DNA of 64,000 nucleotides from Haematobia irritans (Eukaryota > Arthropoda > Insecta > Diptera > Muscidae). A program made the position numbers and the translations under genes. The notes beneath the pieces were generated by a model. It ran no database searches. It was not told the DNA's origin and was given only the letters and a program-made list of their open reading frames with translations. Below, one piece after another: positions 54,525 to 64,000 of the stretch (positions are counted from its first letter, which is position 1; each line of letters begins with the position of its first letter). The stretch covers positions 152,416,691-152,480,690 of the forward strand of contig NC_134397.1 in the NCBI RefSeq assembly GCF_050003625.1. Reading direction: 5' to 3'.

Positions 54525-55580
54525 TGTCTGTTTATGTATTTTGTGTGCAATCGCTATTGATTTTGGAAAAAAACCGATTCAAATTTAGATATAGCTGCCA
54601 TATATATTTATCACCGATCTGGTCATAATTGGCGTGTTTATCAAACGATCTTCTTCAAATTCCGTACATCCAAATATTTTATGAGTTTTGAAAAACATGC
54701 AAAATATCGGCCAAATCCGTTCAGATTTATATATAGTTCCCATATATATCTTTCGCCCGATAAGCACTTCTATTATGGTCCCAGAAGCCAGAGTTTTAGC
54801 CTGATTTGCTCACAATTTTGTACAAGGAGTTCAATTACTATTGTCATCAATTGTGACAAATTTAGTTGAAATCGGTTCAGATTTAGATATAGCTCCCATA
54901 TATATGTTTCGCCCGATTTAGACTCAAATGGCCATAGTGGCCAAAGTTTAACACCGATTCATGTAAAATATTGCAAAAAGAGTAAAATTGATATTTTATC
55001 AATCCTTGCTAAATTTGGTTGAAATCGGTTCAGATTTAGATATAGCCCCCTTATATATATTTCGCCCGATTTAGACTCATATGATCACAGAGGCCAAAGT
55101 TGAATTGACAGAGTAGAATTTACATTCTATCAATGCTTGCTAAATTTGATTGAAATCCGTTCAGATTTAGATACAGCTCCCATATATATCTTTCGGCCGA
55201 TTTAGACAGAGGCCAAAGTTTTACTCCGATTTATGTGTGACTATGCACAGGGAGTAGAATTAATATAATAGCCATCCATGCCAAATTTGGTTAAAATCGG
55301 TTCAGATTTAGACATAGCTCCCAAATATATCTTCCGCCCGACTTAGATTCATATAAACACCGCAGACCAAATTTTAATTTCGAAAATATAGTTTTGTGTA
55401 TCAAATGTATTTCAAATTGGTATAGATTTGAACATAGCTCCCATATATATCTGATTTGGGAATATATGGTAGAAAATATCATACTTACTGCAATTTTATT
55501 TTATTTTACGCAGAAGAAAGATTTCACATTCTATCAAACTGTGCCGAATTTTATCCATATCGATTCAGATTTAGATAAAG
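54525..55580 (-). repeat. DINE-C2 fragment (central array, reverse)
   Basis: Starts near 'gtctgtctgtttatgtattt' and repeats 'cggttcagatttagatatag', 'ctcccatatatat' and 'cgcccgatttagactcat', matching the 30061 element in reverse. Landmarks at 54891, 55043, 55175 and 55316 show a first interval of about 152 and then shortened units. Confidence 0.85.
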
Positions 55581-55584
55581 CGCC

Positions 55585-56141
55585 ATATATTCTCCAATTT
55601 TTGCATGGTTGTTAGAGACCATATACTAACACCACGTTCCAAATTTCAACAGGATCGGATGAATTTTGCTCCTCCAAGAGGCTGCGGAGTTCAAATTTGG
55701 GGATCGGTTTATATGGGGGCTGTATATAATTATGGACCGATATGGACAATTTTTGCATGGTTGTTAGAGACCATATACTAACACCACGTACCAAATTTCA
55801 ACCGGATCGGATGATATTTGCTCCACTAAGAGGCACCCTAAACCAAATATAGGGTCGGTTTATATGGGGGCTACGTAAAAGTGGTCCAATATGGCCCATT
55901 TTCAATACCGTTCGACCTACATCAATAAGAACTACTTGTGCCAAGTTTCAAGTCGACAGCTTGTTTCGTTCTGAAGTTAGTGTGATTTCAACAGACGGAA
56001 GGACGGACATGCTTAGATCGACTCAGAATTTCACCACGACCCAGAATATATATACTTTATGGGGTCTTAGAGCAATATTTCGATGTGTTACAAACGGAAT
56101 GACAAATTTAATATACCCCCCATCCTATGGTAGAGGGTATG
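55585..56141 (+). mobile_element. DINE-A 3' portion with M end
   Basis: About two central units, 'cgtaaaagtggtccaatatg', 'cagacggaaggacggac', 'atatatatactttatggg' and M end 'ctatggtagagggtat'. The S side is absent; it abuts C2 sequence. Confidence 0.85.
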
Positions 56142-56164
56142 AAAAGGCTGGTAAAATACGTATA

Positions 56165-56372
56165 TAATTCAGTTTGACAAAATTGTCTATAGCAATAAAA
56201 TTTTTACAAAATTTTCTATACAAATAAAATTTTGACAAAATTTTCTACACAAATAAAATTTGACAAAATTTTCTATACAAATACAATTTTGACAAAATTT
56301 TCTATACAAATAAAATTTTGACAAAATTTTCTATACAAATAAAATTTTGACAAAATTTTCTATAAAATTAAA
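56165..56372 (+). repeat. 29-bp A/T minisatellite, about 7 units
   Basis: Units 'ctatacaaataaaatttt' + 'gacaaaatttt', preceded by 'acgtatataattcagtttg' as in A elements. Confidence 0.9.
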
Positions 56373-56726
56373 ACCCAGCCAAATACATTGAAATCGATGA
56401 TTTGAGTTTGGCAAAGGAAAAGAGATATGCTGGCAAATTTGTTTAGGCAGTAGCCGACTATCAAACCCTTATTCGGGAGGTTCAAGTGTAGTTCACATTG
56501 GGTTGAGTGAATTACCCGAATTTATTCTGATAATTGGTTGATAGTTTTGCTGCAAGTAGAGGATGCTGATGAGGAATGTGGTAATTCCGAAACAGCTGTA
56601 CATCCAACCATCTTGCAGTCTATAGGGCTTTGCCCAAATAAATTTGACAAGCATACTTTTCCTCTGTTGGTTAAGCTACACTTGTAGTTTAGTCAATGCA
56701 TGGCTTTAAGCTGAGATCAAAAAAAC
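56373..56726 (+). repeat. 431-bp repeat family, partial copy
   Basis: From 'cccagccaaatacattg' to 'ctttaagctgagatcaa' it is nearly identical to 27554-28042. It follows a DINE minisatellite directly and is followed directly by an S end. Confidence 0.88.
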
Positions 56727-58448
56727 AACAAGTATATACGGCCGTAAGTTCGGCCAGGCCGAAGCTTATGTACCCTCCATCATGGATTGCGTAGAAACTT
56801 CTTCTAAACACTGCCATCCACAATAGAATTACTTAAGTTGCGGTAACGCTTGCCGATGGCAAGGTATCTTAAAACCTCCTAACACCATCTTCTAAATTGT
56901 ATGTCCATACTTGGTATATATTAAATCAAAAAATATCGATCCAATACGTATATAATTCAGTTTGACAAAGTAGACATAAAATTTTGACAAAATTTTCTAC
57001 AGAAAGAAAATATTAAAAAATTTTCTATGGAAATAAAATTTTCACAAAATTTTCTATAGAAATAAAAATTTTGACAAAATTTTCTGTGGAAAGAAAATTT
57101 TGACAAAAATTTCTACAGAAATAAAATTTTAACAAAATGTTCTATAGAAATAAACTTTTGACAAAATTTTCTATAGAAATAAAATCTTGGTCAATTATTT
57201 TTGGCTCGAGTGGCAACTATGATTATGAACCGAATAAAATTTGAACAAAATTTTCTATGGAAATAAAATTTTGACAAAATTTTCTATAGAAATAAAATTT
57301 TGACAATGATGAAAATTTTATTATAAACCGAATAAAATTTTAACAAAATTTTCTCTAGAAATAAAATTTTGACAACATTTTCTATAGAAATAAAATTTTG
57401 GTAGATTATTTTTGGCTCTAGTGGCAACCATGATTATGAACCGATATGGACCAATTTTTGTGTGATTGGACTAATTTTGGTATGGTTGTTAGCGACCATA
57501 TACTAACACCACGTTCCTACTTTGAACCGGATCGGATGAATTTTGCTCCTCCAAGAGGCTCCGAAGGTCAAATCTGGAGAACGTTTTATATGGGGGCTAT
57601 ATATAATTATGGACCGATATGGACCATGTTCCAAATTACAACCGGATCGGATGAAATTTTCTTCTCTTTGAGGCTCCGCAAGTCAAATCTGGGGATCGGT
57701 TTATATGGGGGCAATATATAATTATGGACCGATGGGAACCAATTTTTGCATGGTTGTTAGAGACCATATACCAACACCATTTACCAAATTTCAGCCGGAT
57801 CGGATGAAATTTGCTTCTCTTTTAGGCTCCGCAAGCCAAATCTGGGGATCAGTTTATATGGGGGCTATATATAATTATGGACCGATGTGAACCAATTTTT
57901 CCATGGTTGTTAGAGACCATATACCAACATCATGTACCAAATTTCAGCCGGATGGGATGAAATATGCTTCTGTTAGAGGCTTCACAAGCCAAATCTGGCG
58001 ATCGGTTTATATGGGGGCTATATATAATTATGGACCGATGTGGACCAATTTTTGCATGGTTCTTAGAGACCATATACCAACACCATATACCAAATTTTAG
58101 CCGGATCGGATGAAATATGCTTCTTTTAGAGGCTCCACAAGCCAAATCTGAGGGTCCCGTTATATGGGGGCTATACGTAAAAGTGGACCGATATGTCCCA
58201 TTTTCAATACCGTCCGACCTACATCGATAACAACTACTTGTGCCAAGTTTCAAGTCGATAGCTTGTTTCGTTCGGAAGTTAGCGTGATTTCAACAGACAG
58301 ACGGACGGACGGACATGCTTAGATCGACTCAGTATTTCACCACGACCCATAATATATATATACTTTATGGTGTCTTAGAGCAATATTTCGATGTGTTACA
58401 AACGGAATGACAAAGTTAATATACCCCCATCCTATGATGGAGGGTATA
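56727..58448 (+). mobile_element. DINE-A element, both ends present
   Basis: S end 'aacaagtatatacggccg' at 56727, minisatellite blocks (56970-57410), central units (57430-58150), CGGA run near 58300, 'atatatatactttatggt' and M end 'tatgatggagggtata' at 58448. Its S-proximal text and order closely match the element at 25430, suggesting the two are close relatives. Confidence 0.9.
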
Positions 58449-59409
58449 ACAATAAAATTTTGACAAAATTTTATATAGAAATAAAATTTTTACAAAATTT
58501 TCTATAGAAATAAAATTTTGACAAAATTTTCCATACAAATAAAATTTTGACAAAATTTTCTATACACATAAAATTTTACAAAATTGTCTATAGCAATAAA
58601 ATTTTGGTTAATTTGGCTCGAGTGCCAATCATGATTATGAACCGATATGGACCCATTTTTGTGTTTGAAGATCGGCTATATATAACTTTTAGACCGATAT
58701 GGACCAATTTTGGCATGGTTGTTAGCGGTCATATACTAACACCACGTTTCAAATTTCAACAGAATCGGATGAATGTTGCTCCTCCAAGAGGTTCCGGAGG
58801 TCAAATCTGGGGATCGATTTATAAGGGGGCCATAATTTTTTTTTTTTTTGCATGGTTGTTAGAGACCATATACTAACACCACATACAAAATTTCAACAGG
58901 ATCGGATGAATTTTGCTCCTCCAAGAGGCTTCGGAGGTCATATCTGGGGATCGGTTTATATGGGCGCTATATATAATTGCGGACCGATATGGACCAATTT
59001 TCCATGGTTGTTAGACTATATACGTACACTACGTTCCAAATTTCAACCGGATCGGATAAATTTTGCTCCTCCAAAAGAATCTCTGGAGATCGGTTTATAT
59101 GGGGACTATATAATTATGGATCGATATGGACAATTTTTGCATGGTTGTTAGAGACCATATACTAACACCACGTACCAAATTTCAATCGAATCGGATGAAA
59201 TTTCCTTCTCCAATACCATCCGACCTACATCAATAGCAACTACTTGTGTTCGTTCGGTAGTTAGCGTGATTTTAACAGACTGACCGACATGCTTAGATCG
59301 GCTCAGAATTTCACCACGACCCAGACTTTATATACTTTAGGGGGTCTTGGAAAAATATTTAGATGTATTACGAACGGAAAGACACCATCCTATGGTGGTG
59401 GGTGTAATA
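58449..59409 (+). mobile_element. DINE-A element lacking an S end
   Basis: Minisatellite (58450-58610), four central units, shortened microsatellite region, 'ttatatactttaggggg' and worn M end 'ctatggtggtgggtgta'. It starts immediately after the previous M end. Confidence 0.82.
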
Positions 59410-60591
59410 AACTATTTATTTATGTGTACAAAAAATACGTTTACACATAAGGTTTCAATTGAGAAAGAGAAGTAATTATATTAACAACGCACAATGGCAC
59501 AATGGCGTTTATAATATGACAACAATCGAACATAAATTTAGCTAATTTAATTACATTTTGGAAAAATCCAATTTTCGGCTCGTAAAATCTAAAGTTCAAA
59601 ATGTTTACTTTTTTACTTCGATATAGATTTGTATTGCCTAAATAACTCACGACACCAAGGAAACGTAAACATAACTGATATTTATTCTCAATGAATGATA
59701 CTAATTTCATTATTAAACTCTATCACACTAAAGGAGACACCCTATTTATGGCAAGTAGATTGCAAAGTATTCATTATTTGCAATTTTCCATGAAATATTT
59801 CAAAAATTTGCAATTATAAATTTTGCAGGACTTCATTTTATTACTTCTACGTTGGACAATTGTTACTAAAAAGTCATTGCCCCGCCACAGCTTCCACACT
59901 CATCTAGAACAGAGTGCTTGGTGTTCGTGACACTTCAAGTGCCGGCTGGAAGTTCAGGCTAATGAAGGACATACTGCTTGTAAGAAAATGATAAAATACT
60001 ATACGAGAACAAAAAGAACCTCGAAAAGAAAAAGAACAAGAAAAACAGCAGAACAAGACGCCGGATGCACAGGATGGAGGAATGAACTAAAGTAGCAATA
60101 GTGACACAGTTCAAAAGAACTAAATATGAAATGTAACAGTCGTCTGGCAAAGTGGCCTGAATCAGCTTTGTCTACCTATTTGCAGCGTTTCTCTCATAAC
60201 CACACTTCACTTCATCCACGATTACTTTTTGCGGGTAGAAATGTCGCAGTATTTCCTTTCATTTTGTGAGTTTTTGTCTGGGGTTTTCTTCAGTATATCT
60301 GTGTGTGTGTGTGTTTTTTCTTCATCTTTTATATACTGACTTAAGTAGCACCATCGTTTAGTGCAGCGGAATAAGAGGATTTATTTAGCAGTAATTAATT
60401 AGCTATTATTTAAATTATTTAGCTGTTGCTTTTGTTTCCGACTTTGAGCAATTACATTTAATTGATAATGTTCCAAGGAACAGCAGGGCGTATGAGTAAT
60501 ATGTTTTTTGTGTGCAAATATAGCAGCGAAATGCAGATTTAATAATTTTTAAGAAAACTTGCATATATAGTGCATATACTTCAAAAACAAT
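59410..60591. other. Unassigned; possible unique sequence
   Basis: A (TG)n run lies near 60301-60313 and an A/G-rich tract at 60010-60060. No coding motif recognised. Confidence 0.4.
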
Positions 60592-60890
60592 GGTTAGGTT
60601 AGGTGGCAGCCCGATGTATCAGGCTCACTTAGACTATTCAGTCCATTGTGATACCACATTGGTGAACTTCTCTCTTATCACTGAGTGCTGCCCGATTCCA
60701 TGTTAAGCCCAATGACAAGGGACCTCCTTTTTATAGCCGAGTCCGAACGGCGTTCCACATTGCAGTGAAACCACTTAGAGAAGCTTTGAAACCCTCAGAA
60801 ATGTCACCAGCATTACTGAGGTGGGATAATCCACCGCTGAAAAACTTTTTGGTGTTCGGTCGAAGCAGGAATTGAACCACGGTGGCTCCC
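60592..60890 (-). mobile_element. tRNA-headed SINE, minus strand, head deleted
   Basis: Reverse of the 32489 copy: it starts 'ggttaggttaggtggcag' and ends 'accacggtggctccc'. The A-box to B-box interval is missing ('cgtggttcaattcctgc'), so the promoter is inactivated. Confidence 0.88.
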
Positions 60891-61975
60891 GTATGAAGAC
60901 TAGATCAGATTCTGGATTTATAAGAACCAATTTTGTTTGAATTTTTGAGACACAATAAACATATCGTGTAAATGATGGAAAAAGCCTTGATTTTAAAACT
61001 TAAATCTGTAGATTTTTACCGCCATTATTTAAATGACTACGAGGAGTAAAAATCTTTCAGTTTCAAGCAATTTTTATGAATCGGTCTATATCGATGCCTT
61101 ACCAAATAGACCGGTAAAAATTAACGCGAAACAGATTTTTCAGGGTCTAAAATACCAGTATATTTACATTTCCAAGCAAATTGGATAAAAATTACGGTTT
61201 CTAGAAGCCCAAGGAGTTAATCGGTATATATGGGGGCTATACCAAAATCTGGTTCGATACATACCATATTTGGCTGTCATATTTGTGGTCCTATAATACC
61301 TATCGGTTTCCAATTTCATGCAAAGTGGATAAAAACTACAGATTCTAGCAGCACAAGAAATTAATTCGGGATGTAGGTCTATATTGAGGCTATACCACCA
61401 CATGGACCAATACTCACCATTTTCGACACACCTCTTAATGGTCCTCAAATACCTCTAGAATTCCAATTTAGACAAATTGGGTAAAAACTACGGATTCTAG
61501 AAGCCCAAGAAGTAAATTTGGGAGATCTGTCTATATGGGCGGCTACACTAAAACGTGGACCGATTCACCCCATTTCCGACACACCTTTTGATTGTGCTAA
61601 AATACCTCTAGATTTTCAATTTCAGGCAAATTTGATAAACACTATTTTATAAGCCCAAGACCCCAAATCGGGAGGTCGATTTATATGGAGACTATATAAA
61701 AACTCGGACCGATATAGTCCATCTTCAAACTTGATCTGCCTTCAAAAAAAATAAACGAATCTTTGCCAAATTTCAGGATGATAGTTCCATTATTGATGGC
61801 TGTAGCGTGATTACAACAGACAGACAGACAAACGGACATGCTTATATCGTCTTAGAATTTCTCCCTGATCAAGAATATATATACTTTATATAGTTGGAAA
61901 TCGATATTTCGATGTGTTACGAACGAAATTACATACTTATTATACCCCCGTCACCATTCTATGGTTGTGGGTATA
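60891..61975 (+). mobile_element. DINE-B element, forward, S end replaced by SINE
   Basis: 'ctagatcagattctggattt' and 'ttataagaaccaattttg' match the B interior. Degenerate central units follow (61195-61700), then a short CAGA run, 'tatatatactttatatagtt' and the M end 'tatggttgtgggtata' at 61975. Confidence 0.82.
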
Positions 61976-61980
61976 AAAAA

Positions 61981-62056
61981 TTCATTATTTTAAAGAAATT
62001 TGTCCTTAATATTTTGTAAATTGCGCATCCTAAAATTTAGGTTACGTAATCTTTAG
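61981..62056 (+). repeat. Fragment of the CCTACACT element
   Basis: 'ttcattattttaaagaaatt' through 'acgtaatctttag' matches 14498-14572. Confidence 0.75.
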
Positions 62057-62556
62057 TATCACGTCTGTCTGTTGTGTCTGGCTGTCTGTCTGTTGTAATC
62101 ACGCTACAGTCTTCAATAACGAAGCAATCGTGCTGAAATTTTTGCACAAACACGTCTTGTGTCTGCAGGCAGGTCAAGTTCGCAGATGGGTTATATCGGT
62201 CCAGGTTTTGATATAGTCCCCATATAAACCGACCTCCCGATTTGGGGTCTTGAGCTTATAAAAACCAAATTCATCTGAAATTGGAAATCTAAAGGTATTT
62301 TAGGACCATATAGCGGTGAGCCAAAAATGGTGAGTATCGGTCCATGTTTTGGTATAGCCCCCATATAGAGCGATCTCCCGATTTTACTTCTTTCGCTTCT
62401 AGAATCCGTAATTTTTATCCACTTTGCCTGACATTAGAAATCTAACGATATTTTAGGACCACAGAGAGGTGTGCCCAAAATGGTGAGTATCGGTCCAAGT
62501 TTTGGTATAGCCCCCATATAGGCCGGTCTCCCGATTTTACTTCTTGGGCTTATACA
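62057..62556 (-). repeat. DINE-B fragment, reverse
   Basis: Short GTCT run (62064-62094), 'atcacgctacagtcttcaat', then three central units; both termini missing. Confidence 0.8.
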
Positions 62557-62564
62557 CCCTTCTG

Positions 62565-62880
62565 TAACATATACTCCCAAACATATTTTGCTTCAAGCAT
62601 ATACATTTTTGGGTATTGCCCAAACATTTATATGTTTGATTTCTTCCAATATATAATATGTTTGAAAGCATATTGGTCTAAACAATATATGTTTGGGTAG
62701 TCTAAGTTCCAAACATTTTGTATTTTTGCATCCAAATTCAATAATGCTGCCTTCCAAAAAACAATATGTTATTATGTGAACATATAATATGTTTGGAAGC
62801 ATTTTGCACCCAAAAATATTATATGCTTAAAAAAAATTCTCCCAAACAATATTGTGCTCAAAATTTTATTTATATATTTA
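62565..62880 (-). repeat. AAACATAT-rich repeat, reverse copy
   Basis: Close reverse complement of 22860-23155, beginning with the terminal block 'cttctgtaacatatactccc'. A frame of 69 codons is shared by both copies, but it is composed of AAACATAT-type text and has no domain. Confidence 0.87.
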
Positions 62881-64000
62881 CAACAGCGTTGCCAGAATTG
62901 TTTCACCAAAAACCGCTAGATTTGCCCAAAAAATAGCTAAAAAAAGCTAACAAATGCTAAAAAATAGCTAGAAAAAAAGCTAAATTTTTTGTATTGAAAT
63001 TTAACAAACTTAAAGGCTTTATTTTACTTACAATGCATATTATTTTCATTTTAATTCCACTTCTGTGAGACTGTAATAATATCTAAGGCATATTAGATCT
63101 GTTTGCGTATTCGATACATTTTGATTACTATCACAAATTTTTTACTGGAAGTCCTTCGTTTTGTTGGAGCTACCTTCCCAACACCTCTATTTTATTTACT
63201 TGTTATTGTTTTAAATAAAATTTTAGTTTGGATTTGAAATTGTGAAAAATTCGAAATACATTACTTTTATTTAAATTGTAGAAAATACCTATAGTTTACA
63301 TTTCCCAGTAAAAACATTTTCCTTTTCTTCATGAGCTATCAAAGTGCTTTAAAAACGTGCTAACGCCAACTTAAATTTCCAAATTCAGACTCGACTTCAA
63401 GTAGAAATTATTGTATATATACGTTTTTAAAATAAAGTGTTGAAAAACATCTTCTATTTTTGAACGCTATTTTGGTTTGTGGTTAAGATGCAAAACTCCT
63501 CACATTTAAAGACTATTTCATTAATTCTTCCTTCTTTCATGAAAACATACCCATTTTTAAGTTGAATCACTTAATTATAAGGACAAAACGACTTTATCGT
63601 CTTTTGGACAAGGAAACAGTTTATATAAAAGAAATTCACAAATGCTATTATAACCAAAATTCGCGTTCGTATTTTAAGGAGACGACAATATTTTTTCAGT
63701 GCACAAAGCTATTCACATCTACTATTTTAATTTAGTAATATCGTAATAAATTTAGAATATTATAATAACATAAAAAGGATAAACGAGTCAAATGATAATA
63801 TTCCCAATAATTTACTGACAGTTTATCTAACAAATTTGTATGGTCATAGTAGATTTAAAGTTTACGATAACTTTTATGTATATAATGAGAAAACTTTACA
63901 ACAAGGTGTACTTGCTACAAAAATGCCCGCATAATGGCTGGACTCATTATTAATGTTTCAACTGAGCTTTGAAATATGTGGAAACCCTTATACTTGCAGC
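62881..64000. other. Unassigned; starts with a GCGTTGCCAG hAT-like end and AGCTAAAAAA repeats
   Basis: 'acagcgttgccagaattg' at 62883 resembles hAT-type termini. 'aaaatagctaaaaaaagc'-type short repeats follow (62930-62985). The partner end is not found before the window edge. Confidence 0.4.

Overview
This is an AT-rich insect window with no convincing host gene. Nearly everything recognisable is transposable-element sequence, much of it nested. The mix points to a fly, most likely a calyptrate/muscid. It contains DINE-1/INE-1-like (Helentron-type) non-autonomous elements, DD41D mariners of the type first described as 'rosa' in tephritid flies, DD34D and DD37D mariner relics, a Tc1 relic, LINE fragments, and tRNA-headed SINEs ending in CCTAACC repeats. 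The species is an inference; the element families are read from sequence.

The dominant component is a set of DINE-like elements that I label A, B, C1 and C2 (my names). One end (the 'M end') carries TATACCC...GGGTATA, a TATAAAGTATATATATTC block and a (GTCC/GTCT)n microsatellite, as in Drosophila INE-1. The other end (the 'S end') carries a TTCGGCC-A-GGCCGAA stem-loop followed by TATATACTTGT. Between them lie 29-bp A/T minisatellites (family A) and central tandem repeats whose period is 153 bp in all four families.

Layout: 1-480 A fragment; 505-1340 LINE 3' end; 2074-5020 CCCAGC element piece then C1 element with a hAT-like insert; 5440-6075 DD37D mariner relic; 6126-8297 A; 8335-8790 DD34D mariner relic; 8836-10420 B; 11231-13500 B; 13946-14582 short-TIR element; 14650-15715 fold-back A; 15800-16130 SINE; 16175-16375 MITE; 16996-21490 two A elements, a mariner tail and a GCGTAG-ended insertion; 21530-23935 AAACATAT-rich repeats (one a large palindrome) with tRNA-like SINEs; 25430-28338 two A elements, the second holding a 431-bp repeat; 28375-28705 LINE ORF2 relic; 28996-35431 a Tc1 broken by a CCCAGC element (itself holding C2), a SINE and a B element; 36414-38624 A; 39763-43206 MITE, B/C fragments and an A element hit by a GGGCC-TIR element and a mariner; 43901-46797 A within A; 47935-48840 mariner within mariner; 48910-52013 A with a TIR-element insertion; 52673-53606 mariner; 54525-59409 C2 and A copies; 60592-62880 SINE, B copies, AAACATAT repeat. 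Stretches at 1341-2070, 10421-11230, 16376-16995, 23936-25070, 38966-39762, 46873-47930, 52014-52672, 53607-54520, 59410-60591 and 62881-64000 hold nothing I can name with confidence.

The only coding sequences with family-level support are transposase remnants. The best is a 233-codon DD41D mariner frame at 42081-42782, open from ATG to stop across an internal deletion. Many other long frames are the 153-bp repeats read as 51-residue units and should not be treated as genes. All identifications are by eye; no alignments or database searches were run.
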